A DNA stretch of 64,000 nt, from contig NZ_MSYM01000005.1 in the NCBI RefSeq assembly GCF_001938565.1, positions 124,001 to 188,000 on the forward strand, given 5' to 3'. The stretch is from Rhodoferax antarcticus ANT.BR (GTDB lineage: Bacteria; Pseudomonadota; Gammaproteobacteria; Burkholderiales; Burkholderiaceae_C). Both the position numbers and the translations under genes were made by a program. The notes beneath the pieces were generated by a model. It worked only from the letters and a program-made list of their open reading frames with translations. It did not search any database and was not told the origin of the DNA. Within the stretch, counting starts at the first letter, position 1, and every line of letters starts with the position of its first letter. This document shows, piece by piece, positions 33,631 to 42,033 of this stretch.

Positions 33631-34533
33631 ATGCGAACCACTGGAACTGTGCCGATCGAATTCGAGTCGCTGGGTGACCCGGCTCACCCGGCCATTGTGC
33701 TGATCATGGGGCTGGGCATGCAGCTGGTGGCCTGGCCTGATGCGTTTTGCCAGGCGCTGGTGGCGGGCGGCTACCGGGTGGTGCGGTTCGATAACCGCGA
33801 CAGTGGCTTGTCTGCCCGCGCCACTGGTGGTGGCGGGTTGGGTCTGTTCAAAGCGGTGGCGGCATCGGTCTTGAAGCTGCCGGTGCACACGCCCTACACG
33901 CTGCATGACATGGCGCAAGACACCTTGGCGGTGATGGATGCCCTACAGATTGAGCGCGCGCACATCGTCGGCGTGTCGATGGGCGGCATGATCGCGCAGG
34001 TGCTGGCCGCAGCCCATGCGCAGCGGGTGCTGAGCCTGACCTCCATCATGTCCACCAGCGGCCACCAGCGCCTGCCCCAACCCAGCCTCAAGGTGCGCCG
34101 GATGTTGATGAGCCGCCCGGCCAAGCCGAAGGATCTGGCGTCGGTCACTGACCACCTGGTGCACATACTGCAAGTGATTGGCAGCCCGGACTACCCAGAA
34201 CCCGTGCAGGCGCTGCACGAGCGTGTTAGCCAAGGCGTCAAACGGGCCTACAACCCGGCTGGCACCAACCGCCAGCTGATGGCGGTCATCGCCAGTGGTG
34301 ACCGGCGGCCCTTGCTGCGCCAGATCCAAGCGCCTACCCTGGTCATCCATGGCCGTGACGACCCGCTGGTGCCGCTGTCGGGCGGCCAGGACACAGCAGA
34401 CCACACTCCCGGTGCCAGACTGATGGTGATCGACGGCATGGGCCATGACCTGCCGTCTGCGCTGCTGCCCCTGCTTAGCCAAGCCATTCTCGACCATTGC
34501 AATGCTTTTTCGGGCTCTAGCCCTTATCCGTGA
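33631..34533 (+). CDS. Alpha/beta-fold hydrolase, copy 2
   Basis: 300 aa, paralog of the gene at 30812. Catalytic elements: IVLIMGLGMQLVAWPDAFCQ, NRDSGLSA, GVSMGGMIAQVLAA, VIHGRDDPLVPLSGGQDTAD, GMGHDLPS. It starts 3 nt after the WS/DGAT stop, so the two are co-transcribed. The protein ends CNAFSGSSPYP, seven residues beyond copy 1 (CNAF); that tail and the stop codon come from a 48-bp repeat. Confidence 0.88.
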   Translation: MRTTGTVPIEFESLGDPAHPAIVLIMGLGMQLVAWPDAFCQALVAGGYRVVRFDNRDSGLSARATGGGGLGLFKAVAASVLKLPVHTPYTLHDMAQDTLAVMDALQIERAHIVGVSMGGMIAQVLAAAHAQRVLSLTSIMSTSGHQRLPQPSLKVRRMLMSRPAKPKDLASVTDHLVHILQVIGSPDYPEPVQALHERVSQGVKRAYNPAGTNRQLMAVIASGDRRPLLRQIQAPTLVIHGRDDPLVPLSGGQDTADHTPGARLMVIDGMGHDLPSALLPLLSQAILDHCNAFSGSSPYP

Positions 34534-34560
34534 AGCGTTAACAGCTATTATTTAAGTAGC
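34512..34560 (-). repeat. Interspersed 48-bp repeat, copy 8 (reverse)
   Basis: GGGCTCTAGCCCTTATCCG, then TGAAGCGTTAACA, then GCTATTATTTAAGTAGC. It supplies the last codons and the TGA of hydrolase copy 2. Confidence 0.85.
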
Positions 34561-34621
34561 GTCACGAATCACGCATCACACGCAAGCGCTTTTTCCCCAA
34601 CCTTTCACCGAGTAGCACCCC

Positions 34622-35515
34622 ATGCCCACCCCTCTGGACACCCTGAACGCCTCTTTTGGCTTGCCCGGCACACTGCACTTTGACGAGGCAGCACCCGGCC
34701 TGCCGGTGGCCCATATCACCACGCCGCTGGCCAGCGCCAGCATCGCGCTGCAGGGCGCCCAGGTGCTGACCTGGCAGCCGACCGGGCAACAGCCGGTGCT
34801 GTGGGTGTCCAAGGCCGCCATTTTTGAGGAAGGCAAGCCTGTACGCGGCGGCGTGCCAGTGTGCTGGCCGTGGTTTGGTGCGGTGCCCGGGAAACCCATG
34901 CATGGGTTTGTGCGCACCCGACTTTGGCAGCTACGAGGCGCAGAACTGGATGCGCCCGGCCAGGTCGTGCTGCGTCTGGGGATCGGTGACGACGTCGCCA
35001 CCCACAGCCTTTGGGACCATGCGTTTGACTTGGAATTGACCGTGACCGTGGGAAGCACGCTGACCCTGGCGCTCACCACCCGCAACACTGGCACGCAAGC
35101 TTTTGAGATCACTCAGGCGCTGCACACCTACTTGTGCACCACAGAGATCACGCAAACCACGGTGCAGGGGCTCGACGCCTGCCACTATCTCGACAAGGTA
35201 CAAGACTTTGCGCCATACCAGCAAAGCGGCGCAGTCACCTTCCAAAGCGAAACCGACCGGATCTACACCGACACCACGGCAGACAGCCTGATCGTGGACG
35301 CAGCCGGTGGCCGAAACCTGCGCATCGCCAAACAGGGCAGCGCCAGCACCGTGGTCTGGAACCCCTGGACAGACAAAGAAAAAACCATGGCCGACATGGC
35401 CAGCGGCGAATTCCACCAGATGCTTTGCGTGGAAACCTGCAACGCCGGGCCGGATGCGGTGAGCATCCCGGCCGGCGGCGCGCACACGCTGGTGGCGATT
35501 ATTTCGGTGGAGTAA
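34622..35515 (+). CDS. D-hexose-6-phosphate mutarotase (YeaD family)
   Basis: 297 aa aldose-1-epimerase-fold protein. Family features: SIALQGAQVLTWQPTGQQPV, LWVSKAAIFEEGKPVRGGVP, VCWPWFGAVPGKPMHGFVRT, LTTRNTGTQAFEITQALHTY, the late SETDRIYTD, and VVWNPWTDKEKTMADM. It interconverts alpha and beta anomers of glucose 6-phosphate and similar sugars. A broken, closely similar copy lies at 36154-36873. Confidence 0.9.
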   Translation: MPTPLDTLNASFGLPGTLHFDEAAPGLPVAHITTPLASASIALQGAQVLTWQPTGQQPVLWVSKAAIFEEGKPVRGGVPVCWPWFGAVPGKPMHGFVRTRLWQLRGAELDAPGQVVLRLGIGDDVATHSLWDHAFDLELTVTVGSTLTLALTTRNTGTQAFEITQALHTYLCTTEITQTTVQGLDACHYLDKVQDFAPYQQSGAVTFQSETDRIYTDTTADSLIVDAAGGRNLRIAKQGSASTVVWNPWTDKEKTMADMASGEFHQMLCVETCNAGPDAVSIPAGGAHTLVAIISVE

Positions 35516-35651
35516 GCGACCCATTGCCGCTGGGGCGATCTGGCGAGGGTGAGCGCCAGTCTTGAACCGTCCGGTGACGGGCTTGGCGCCGCCGCCGCTC
35601 TGAGGTAGTATTTACCCTTACAAAACAAGTCCGCTGGAAGGGCAACACCTC

Positions 35652-36134
35652 ATGACTACAGAAGCAACTCACAAGAGAGTGCCGTTCGTGATCGAATGGC
35701 GCGACGGGTTCAAGATCGGCATTGACCAGGTGGATCAGGAGCATCGGCACCTGTTTACCTTGGTGCGCGCGCTCAACCTGGCGTCGGTGGACCACACTGT
35801 CGACGAACTGCTGGACTATGTGGTCACACATTTTTCCAACGAACAGGCGATGATGGAAAAAAGCGGCTACCCGGCGTTTGAGCAACATTTGAAGTTGCAT
35901 GAAGAATTTGCCGCCCAGGTTGCCGAGTTTCTGGGCAGTGACCAGGGCTGGACCGAAGACCGGGTGCAGGAGATGCGCAAATTCCTGAACAAATGGCTGA
36001 TCGGACACATCATGACCCACGACCTGCGCTTCGGAAAATGGCTCACCAGCCGGCCGGTACCGAGCGCCCCGCTGGTACAGCAGGTGGCGCCCAAGTCAGG
36101 CGGTTTTTTTGCCCGATTGTTTGGCCGGAAATGA
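35652..36134 (+). CDS. Bacteriohemerythrin
   Basis: 160 aa. The diiron motif is present: EWRDGFKIGIDQVDQEHRHL (first ligand in the IDQVDQEH segment), THFSNEQAMMEKSGYPAFEQ, HLKLHEEF, and HIMTHDLRFGKW. The hemerythrin domain covers about residues 12-130; the tail FFARLFGRK is basic. Such proteins bind O2 and serve as oxygen carriers or sensors in microaerobic bacteria. Preceded by GGAAGGG. It lies between an intact and a broken mutarotase gene, so it appears to have been inserted between duplicates or caught in the duplication. Confidence 0.92.
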   Translation: MTTEATHKRVPFVIEWRDGFKIGIDQVDQEHRHLFTLVRALNLASVDHTVDELLDYVVTHFSNEQAMMEKSGYPAFEQHLKLHEEFAAQVAEFLGSDQGWTEDRVQEMRKFLNKWLIGHIMTHDLRFGKWLTSRPVPSAPLVQQVAPKSGGFFARLFGRK

Positions 36135-36153
36135 TCTCTGCGCAGCTGCCTAT

Positions 36154-36873
36154 CCCGTGCTCTGGGTGTCCAAGGCGGCCGTTTATGAAAGCGGCAAAGG
36201 CGTGCGCGCTGGCGTGCCGGTGTGCTGGCCGTGGTTTGGCGCGGTGCCCGGCAAGCCCGCCCACGGCCTTGTGCGCACGCGCCTGTGGCAGCTGCGCGGC
36301 GCCGCGCTGGACGCGTCGGGCCAGGTGGTGCTGCGTCTGGGTATCTGTGACGACGACGTCACCCGCAGCTTCTGGGAGCATGCGTTTGAACTGGAACTGC
36401 TGGTGACCGTGGGCCGCACGCTGACCCTGGCGCTGACCACCCACAACACCGGTGCAGAGGCTTTCGAGATCACCCAGGCGTTGCCCAGCTACTTTTGTAC
36501 TGGCGACAGTGCGCAAACCACGGTGCAGGGGTTGGACGGCTGCCACTATCTTGATAAGGTGCAAGACTTTGCGCTATGCCAGCAAAGCGGCGCGGTCACC
36601 TTCCAAAGCGAAACCGACCGGATCTACACCGACACCACGGCAAACAGCCTGATCGTGGACGCAGCCACCGGCCGCACTCTGCGCATCACCAAGCAGGGCA
36701 GCGCCAGCACCGTGGTCTGGAACCCCTGGTCAGACAAGGAAAAAACCATGGCCGACATGGCCTGTAGCGAATACCGCCAGATGCTGTGCGTGGAAACCTG
36801 AAACGCCGGGCCGGACCGGGTGACGCTGGCGCCTGGCGCCAGCCCTACCTTGGTGGCGGAAGTGTCTGTGGTT
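36154..36873 (+). pseudogene. D-hexose-6-phosphate mutarotase, broken duplicate
   Basis: Close copy of the gene at 34622 from PVLWVSKAAVYESGKGVRAG onward. The first 58 or so residues are absent, replaced by sequence just after the hemerythrin stop, so there is no proper start. A TGA at 36799-36801 replaces the cysteine TGC of VETCNAGPD. The frame continues past it to about AEVSV before joining the transposase remnant. Both defects make a functional product unlikely. Confidence 0.9.
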
Positions 36874-36887
36874 TCACAACCGTCCGG

Positions 36888-37456
36888 TCAAAAGTCAAAC
36901 AAAATCAATTGGTTAGAGATGGACTTGGGTTCGTTTTGTAATTCATCGGTCTGCAAGGCGCATGAAACCTGGGTTTTCTCGAAAACCGAGACCGACAAAA
37001 TCTGTTGACAAGTGTAGAGCGAGGATTTGAGTTGAAGCTCCTTTTTGACAATGGCGATCAAAACCTAAGTGGCGATGGCGCACCAGATTTGCGTCTTCAC
37101 TGCGTTCTCGCTGGTGTCCAAAACTTCTTGATACGCAGATGCTGCTTGATCCACTTGAAGAACAATTCGACCTGCCAGCGGTTCTTGTAAAGCTGCGCAA
37201 TCACCGGCGCTGACAATGCCGTGTTGTTGGTCAAGAAGATCAGCGTCTTGCCCATTGGATCCTTGAAACGAACCCGGCGCAAATGCTCGGGGTCATCTTT
37301 GGCCGCCTTGAATCCATTGAGCGCCACAGACTGATCACCTGCGCAAAAAGCGTCTTTCCAAGATTCACGGTAAGTTCCCCGAGTTGTCGGGCTAGGGAAA
37401 TTACCAGTAAAAAGCATCATGAAATTCAAATCGACACCAAACTTTTTCGCTCGCAA
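36888..37456 (-). pseudogene. IS4-family transposase, C-terminal remnant
   Basis: Minus-strand reading RAKKFGVDLNF, then PMGKTLIFLTNNTALSAP, then LYKNRWQVELFFKWIKQHLR is the YREK/E-containing C-terminal DDE region of an IS4-type transposase. One T is missing at the KKF position near 37127, shifting the frame to TSENAVKTQIWCAIAT. A TAG follows where a tyrosine is expected, and the frame then reads to QLILFDF and a stop at 36888. The N-terminal half is gone. Inactive remnant. Confidence 0.82.
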
Positions 37457-37519
37457 ACCCGCATGCCTATTGGGTTTTCGTCAAAGCGGAACAACCTCTA
37501 CCGGACAGTAGTGACTTTG

Positions 37520-37545
37520 AACCTAAAAACGGCAGCTTTTAGGTT
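37520..37545 (-). terminator. Hairpin at the xerC stop codon
   Basis: AACCTAAAA and TTTTAGGTT form a perfect 9-bp stem with an 8-nt loop, overlapping the xerC stop (37539-37541). On the minus strand the second arm ends in TTTTTAGGTT. It could end transcription of dapF-DUF484-xerC, though there is no proper U-run after the stem. Confidence 0.35.
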
Positions 37546-38558
37546 GAACCACCCGGCTTCAGGCGCGCGCGTGGGTGCGCTGCATCGTAGGCTTTAGTCA
37601 GGTGACCAAAGTCCAGCCGGGTATAAATTTGGGTGGTGCTGATGTTGGCGTGGCCCAGCAACTCCTGCACACCGCGCAGGTCGCTGCTGGACTGCAGCAG
37701 ATGGCTGGCAAACGAGTGGCGCAGCATGTGCGGGTGCACCGGGTGCGCCAGCCCGGCCTGCAAACTGCGCGCGCGCAGGCGCTTCCAGACCGACTGCGCC
37801 GCCAAACGGGTGCCGTTGCGACCAATAAACAAGGCAGGTTGTGGCACGAACGCAGCACCAGCGGTGGCTTGGCCGGGTGACGCGGGTTCTGCCGCTTGTG
37901 CCGCTTGTGCCGCTTGTGCCGTTTGAACCGCTTGATCCAAGCCCTGATCACGCACCGCCAGCCAAGCCTGCACGGCCAGCACCGCCTGGGAGCCCACCGG
38001 CACGATACGCCGCTTGTTGCCCTTGCCCAGCACATGCGCCTCACCAGCCTGCAAATCGACCCAACCGCGCGCGCTGTTGCTGGCCAGCACATCCAACCCG
38101 GTCACCTCGGCCAGCCGCAGGCCGCCGCCATAGAGCAGTTCGACCAGAGCCGCATCACGCGCTTCCAGCCACGGGTCAGTGCTCTCGTTTTTAAAGCTGG
38201 CAAGTTGCACGGCCTCGTCCACCGCCAAGGCTTTGGGCAAGGGTTTACCGGCTTTGGGGGTGCGCACGTCCACCACCGGGTTGCTGGCGACCAGGCCTTC
38301 ACGCCCGAGCCAGGCATAAAACCCGCGCCAGCCCGACAGAATCAGCGCCATGCCACGCGCGCTACGCCCACCCGAATGCATCTGCGCCACCCAGCGGCGG
38401 ATGTGGCTGGGCTGCACCTGCTGCACGTCCACGCCAGCCAGCGTCGCGTTGCGGGCCAACTTTTCCAGATCCAGGGTGTAGAGCGTTACGGTGCGCTCGG
38501 CCAGACGTTTCTCAAACCGCACATGGTCCAGATAACGCTGCACCAGCGGGTCGGTCAT
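37539..38558 (-). CDS. xerC: Tyrosine recombinase XerC
   Basis: 339 aa, longer than the usual 300. The SAM-like N-terminal domain covers about 1-90 (YLDHVRFEKRLAERTVTLYT). Catalytic residues: R in GGGLRLAEVTGLD, K in GKGNKRRIVPVG, HMLRHSFASHLLQSSSDLRG, LGHANISTTQIY with the tyrosine nucleophile. The extra length is an insertion around residues 210-250 that includes an Ala-Ala-Gln repeat. It resolves chromosome dimers with XerD at dif. The order dapF-DUF484-xerC is the standard proteobacterial arrangement, which supports XerC over XerD. Confidence 0.93.
   Translation of the reverse strand: MTDPLVQRYLDHVRFEKRLAERTVTLYTLDLEKLARNATLAGVDVQQVQPSHIRRWVAQMHSGGRSARGMALILSGWRGFYAWLGREGLVASNPVVDVRTPKAGKPLPKALAVDEAVQLASFKNESTDPWLEARDAALVELLYGGGLRLAEVTGLDVLASNSARGWVDLQAGEAHVLGKGNKRRIVPVGSQAVLAVQAWLAVRDQGLDQAVQTAQAAQAAQAAEPASPGQATAGAAFVPQPALFIGRNGTRLAAQSVWKRLRARSLQAGLAHPVHPHMLRHSFASHLLQSSSDLRGVQELLGHANISTTQIYTRLDFGHLTKAYDAAHPRARLKPGGST
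37891..37935 (-). repeat. Tandem 9-bp repeat inside xerC
   Basis: Three perfect units GCCGCTTGT followed by two diverged ones (GCCGTTTGA, ACCGCTTGA). On the coding strand they encode QTAQAAQAAQAA. Unit length is a multiple of three, so copy-number change would keep the frame. Confidence 0.85.
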
Positions 38559-38579
38559 GGTCGGTCAGGCATGAGGGCT

Positions 38580-39299
38580 TCAGCGCAGCCGTGTCAGCGC
38601 GGCGCTGGCCAGTTCGGCAATGCGAGCCAGAAAATCGGTGCCCATGGTGCTGTTAAAGCGCTGCGCGTCGGGCGAGGCCAGCACCAGCAGGCCAAACGCC
38701 GGGGCCAGACCACCACGTGTGCCGCCGGCCACGGGCAAGCCGCGCAGCGGCAGAATCGCCAGCGACACCGCGGCTTGCGGTTCGGGCAGCCAGTTGATGG
38801 CCTCCAGCCCGGTGTTGACGCCGCAGAAAGGTTCGGTCAGCGAGGTGGCAAACGACTTGGCATCCTCACTGACTCCCAAGGCGAAATTGCAGGACTGAAA
38901 CTGCGGCGTTACGCCCCACACCTTGATGCCGACTTGCGGCACCGAAAATTGGTTGGCCAGTTCATCGGCAATCAACTGCGGCAAGACTTGCGAGTCAGCG
39001 TTCAAAAACAGCGTCTGCGCCCACTGCAATAGCTTGTCAGACAGCACCATGTTTTCATTGACGTTGCGGATCATGTCCATGATGCGCTGCTCCAGCATGC
39101 GGATTTTTTCGCGCAGCAGCGTGGCCTGGCGCTCTTGCAGGCTCACCGCGCGCTGGCTGTGCGGGCTGGACAGTTGCACCGCGGCCAGCAGTTCGGCGTG
39201 GCGCTCAAAAAAATCAGGGGTGTTGGCCAGATAGTTGGCAATGTCGTCTTCGGTGATCGGGCTGCCCATCGCGTTGGGAAACTGGTTGGAAATCGTCAT
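38580..39299 (-). CDS. DUF484 family protein
   Basis: 239 aa from the ATG at 39299 (GAAGG upstream). The start TEDDIANYLANTPDFFERHA matches the DUF484 family. A coiled-coil region follows (QERQATLLREKIRMLEQRIM), and the C-terminal half resembles a GAF domain (GLAPAFGLLVLASPDAQRFN). The function is unknown; it sits between dapF and xerC, as YigA does in E. coli. Neighbouring starts and stops are close, so all three are probably one operon. Confidence 0.9.
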   Translation of the reverse strand: MTISNQFPNAMGSPITEDDIANYLANTPDFFERHAELLAAVQLSSPHSQRAVSLQERQATLLREKIRMLEQRIMDMIRNVNENMVLSDKLLQWAQTLFLNADSQVLPQLIADELANQFSVPQVGIKVWGVTPQFQSCNFALGVSEDAKSFATSLTEPFCGVNTGLEAINWLPEPQAAVSLAILPLRGLPVAGGTRGGLAPAFGLLVLASPDAQRFNSTMGTDFLARIAELASAALTRLR

Positions 39300-39307
39300 G
39301 TTTGCCT

Positions 39308-40177
39308 TCAATTGAGAAGTTCTATGTCACCGTCAAAAACCACCGTGGCCGGGCCGGTCAACAGCACCGGGGTGCGTTCGCCCTGCCAGCCAATCGTCAG
39401 GGTGCCTCCGTGCGTTTGCACGTCCACAGTGGCGTCAAGCAGGCCCGTTCGGATACCGGCCACCACCGCTGCGCAGGCCCCGGTGCCGCAAGCCAGCGTT
39501 TCACCCGCGCCGCGCTCGTAAACGCGCAGGCGAATATGACTGCGATCCACCACCTGCATAAAACCAACGTTCACACCACTTGGAAACGCACTCAGGCTCT
39601 GGATCAGTGGGCCGTAGCTGAGCACCGGCGCAGTATCGACATCGTCCACCAACGTGACCGCGTGCGGATTGCCCATCGACACCAGTGCTACTTTAACAAT
39701 AGCTTCTTGCGCTTGTATATCAAGGGCTAGAGGCCAATAAAGCCATGAACCTATTAATTCGCAGTGCTGCCCTTTGTTGTTAAACGGCAGGCGGCTCAGA
39801 TCGAAGTCTGGCGCTTGCATGTCCACCGTGACGCGGCCATCGGGCTGCATCTGGAGCTGCAGCACACGGTTCATGGTTTGCACGGTGACCTGATCTTTGG
39901 TCGTCAGCCCCTGGCGGCGCACAAAGGCCAGGAAACAGCGCGCGCCGTTGCCACAGTGCTCCACCTCACCGCCGTCAGCGTTGTGAATAAGGTAAGAAAA
40001 GTCGACGCCCGGGGTGCTGCTGGCGCGCACCGTCAAAATCTGATCGGCGCCCACGCCAAAGTGCCGATCCGCCAGAAAACGGTACTGCGCCGCGCTCAGG
40101 CCGTAGTGGGTTTGGGTCTCGTCAAGCACCACAAAGTCGTTGCCGGCGCCTTGCATTTTGGTAAAGGGGATTCGCAT
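39308..40177 (-). CDS. dapF: Diaminopimelate epimerase DapF, with repeat-encoded insertion
   Basis: 289 aa from the ATG at 40177 ([19 protein letters not shown]); a longer upstream reading is not real. Both catalytic cysteines are present: EHCGNGARC and [12 protein letters not shown]. It converts LL- to meso-diaminopimelate for lysine and peptidoglycan. Between QHCELI and [15 protein letters not shown] there are about 20 extra residues ([19 protein letters not shown]) that typical DapF lacks. They are encoded by a 48-bp repeat sitting in frame. The insertion lies just before a conserved strand, so it is presumably a surface loop that leaves activity intact. Confidence 0.95.
   Translation of the reverse strand: MRIPFTKMQGAGNDFVVLDETQTHYGLSAAQYRFLADRHFGVGADQILTVRASSTPGVDFSYLIHNADGGEVEHCGNGARCFLAFVRRQGLTTKDQVTVQTMNRVLQLQMQPDGRVTVDMQAPDFDLSRLPFNNKGQHCELIGSWLYWPLALDIQAQEAIVKVALVSMGNPHAVTLVDDVDTAPVLSYGPLIQSLSAFPSGVNVGFMQVVDRSHIRLRVYERGAGETLACGTGACAAVVAGIRTGLLDATVDVQTHGGTLTIGWQGERTPVLLTGPATVVFDGDIELLN
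39687..39735 (+). repeat. Interspersed 48-bp repeat, copy 9, inside dapF
   Basis: GCTACTTTAACAATAGC, then TTCTTGCGCTTGTATA, then TCAAGGGCTAGAGGCC: one of the best-preserved copies. It is in reverse relative to dapF and leaves the frame open, encoding [17 protein letters not shown]. Confidence 0.9.
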
Positions 40178-40296
40178 GGCGCCATTATCTCTATTGAATC
40201 GGTTGACCTCACGCCTGGATGAAGGCACCGCATTGAGCAGCGACTTTTCCGTAGAGCTGCTATCTGTGCCGCACACCGTGTCGGTATCATTTACCC

Positions 40297-41967
40297 ATGC
40301 CACGCACCACCCAACTCCTGCACCCCAACCGTTCACCCGCCCCTGCCCGCGTGGCCGCCACGGTGCTGCTGCTGCGCGACGGCCCGCTAGGGCTGGAGGT
40401 GCTGATGACGCGGCGCTCCGCCCGCGCCAGCTTTGCCCCGGGCGCCTATGTGTTTCCGGGCGGTGGTGTGGATGCGGCCGACACACAAAACCACACGCTG
40501 GCCACGCGTCGTATCGGCCAGCAGGCGCAGCACCTCACCGAAGCCATTGCCGCCATTCGTGAGAGCCTTGAAGAACTCGGCGTGCTGCTGGCGCGCCACG
40601 CCGACGGCAGTTGGGCGACCCAGGCCGACATTGAGGCGCTGGACCGCCAGGGCGATTTCTTCGCGCAATGCGCCGCGCGCAGCCTGACGCTGGCGGCTGA
40701 CGAGGTGTTTGTGCTGGCCCGCTGGATCGCCGACCGCGACTTGGCCCGTCGCTTTGAGGTGCCCTTTTTGGTGGCGCGCATGCCTGACGGCCAGCACCCG
40801 GTGGCCGATGAATCGGAGCAGTTCGAGCCGGTCTGGGTGCGCCCGGCTGACGCGCTGGCACGCCACCACGCGGGCCTTTTTTTCATGATTTACCCGACCA
40901 TTCGCACGCTGGAGCGCTTGGACGCCTTTGCAGACGTGTCAGCACTGCTGGACGCCTGCGCCGTCAGCGAAGAGCCGCTGTGGACCAGTTGCCCACGCGC
41001 TGGCCTGCTGAGTGGGCGCGAAGCCCGCTATATGGAACACGAACTGCCGTTTGGCGAGCTCGCCCTGGTCTGCCCGGATGGCCAGATCGTGCACCCGCTG
41101 GACTGGCAAACCGAGCGCGTCGTGCCGCTGTTAAAAAACCTGCAGCGCCTGACCGCCCCCAACCCTGGCGCCATGACCGGCCCTGGCACCAACAGCTACC
41201 TGGTAGGCGACCCCGATACCGGCTACATCGTGATCGACCCTGGCCCGGCGGATGCCCAGCACCTGGAAAAGCTCTGGCGCGCCGCTGGCGGTGACATCCG
41301 CATGATCGTCTGCACCCACTCGCACCCGGACCACGCGCCGGGCGCCCGGCCACTGCAGGCCATGTGCGCGCCCACACCACCGATTCTGGGCCTGCCCAGC
41401 GCCCCGACAGCGCGCGCCGCCAGCACTTTTACGCCGGACAGAGCGCTCTTAAATCATGAGCTACTCACGCTTATTCCAAAAGGGCTAGAGGGAGATTTGG
41501 CATATAACTCTGGCCATACGCTGGAAGTGATCTATACCCCCGGGCACGCGGCCAACCACGTGTGTCTGGTGCTGTTGCAAGACGGCCTGCTGTTTTCCGG
41601 CGACCACATCTTGAACGGCAGCACCACCGTGGTGGACCCGCCTGACGGCGACATGAATGACTACCTGACGTCGCTGGACCTGCTGCGAACCACCTGCGTG
41701 CAGCTGGGTGTGGGCTTCATCTTGCCCGCACACGGTTACGCCATGGGCGGCCCCGGCGACGAAGCACTGGCGGCGATCGACCGGCTGAAGGCGCACCGTT
41801 TGCAGCGTGAGGCCAAAGTGATGGCCGCCATGCAGGCGCTGCCCGACGGCACGCCAGACGACTGGCTGGCAAGCGCCTACGCCGACGTGCCCGAGCGCAT
41901 GTGGCCGGTGGCCAAACGCTCGCTGTTGGCGCATCTGGCGCGGATTGCCTCGAACGTTGGCTACTGA
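40297..41967 (+). CDS. NUDIX hydrolase / metallo-beta-lactamase fusion
   Basis: 556 aa with two domains. Residues about 15-200 are a NUDIX-like domain ([39 protein letters not shown]); the box is spread out relative to the consensus. Residues about 285-520 are a metallo-beta-lactamase domain ([57 protein letters not shown]), like the LACTB2 group. Possible role in cleaning up toxic nucleotides or nucleic acid ends; untested. A 48-bp repeat contributes residues around [17 protein letters not shown] between two conserved parts of the second domain. Confidence 0.88.
   Translation: MPRTTQLLHPNRSPAPARVAATVLLLRDGPLGLEVLMTRRSARASFAPGAYVFPGGGVDAADTQNHTLATRRIGQQAQHLTEAIAAIRESLEELGVLLARHADGSWATQADIEALDRQGDFFAQCAARSLTLAADEVFVLARWIADRDLARRFEVPFLVARMPDGQHPVADESEQFEPVWVRPADALARHHAGLFFMIYPTIRTLERLDAFADVSALLDACAVSEEPLWTSCPRAGLLSGREARYMEHELPFGELALVCPDGQIVHPLDWQTERVVPLLKNLQRLTAPNPGAMTGPGTNSYLVGDPDTGYIVIDPGPADAQHLEKLWRAAGGDIRMIVCTHSHPDHAPGARPLQAMCAPTPPILGLPSAPTARAASTFTPDRALLNHELLTLIPKGLEGDLAYNSGHTLEVIYTPGHAANHVCLVLLQDGLLFSGDHILNGSTTVVDPPDGDMNDYLTSLDLLRTTCVQLGVGFILPAHGYAMGGPGDEALAAIDRLKAHRLQREAKVMAAMQALPDGTPDDWLASAYADVPERMWPVAKRSLLAHLARIASNVGY
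41445..41491 (+). repeat. Interspersed 48-bp repeat, copy 10, inside the NUDIX/MBL gene
   Basis: GCTCTTAAATCATGAGC, then TACTCACGCTTATTCC, then AAAAGGGCTAGAGGG. Forward in a plus-strand gene, frame kept. The first part still forms a short GCTC...GAGC hairpin. Confidence 0.75.
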
Positions 41968-42033
41968 GCCTTACGCCATGCTGCCGGGGGCTTGGCGCCA
42001 GCTCAGCCGTGTCGCCCTTTTTGGGAATCGTTG

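Noticed and set aside
37891..37935. Short CRISPR-like array in xerC
   Set aside because: Nine-base units with no spacers, inside a coding region; a simple tandem repeat.
37896..39032. 378-codon plus-strand frame opposite xerC and DUF484
   Set aside because: It spans two real genes on the other strand and has shadow-type composition.
40178..40486. N-terminal extension of dapF
   Set aside because: Low-complexity sequence overlapping the divergent NUDIX/MBL gene; DapF begins with [14 protein letters not shown].
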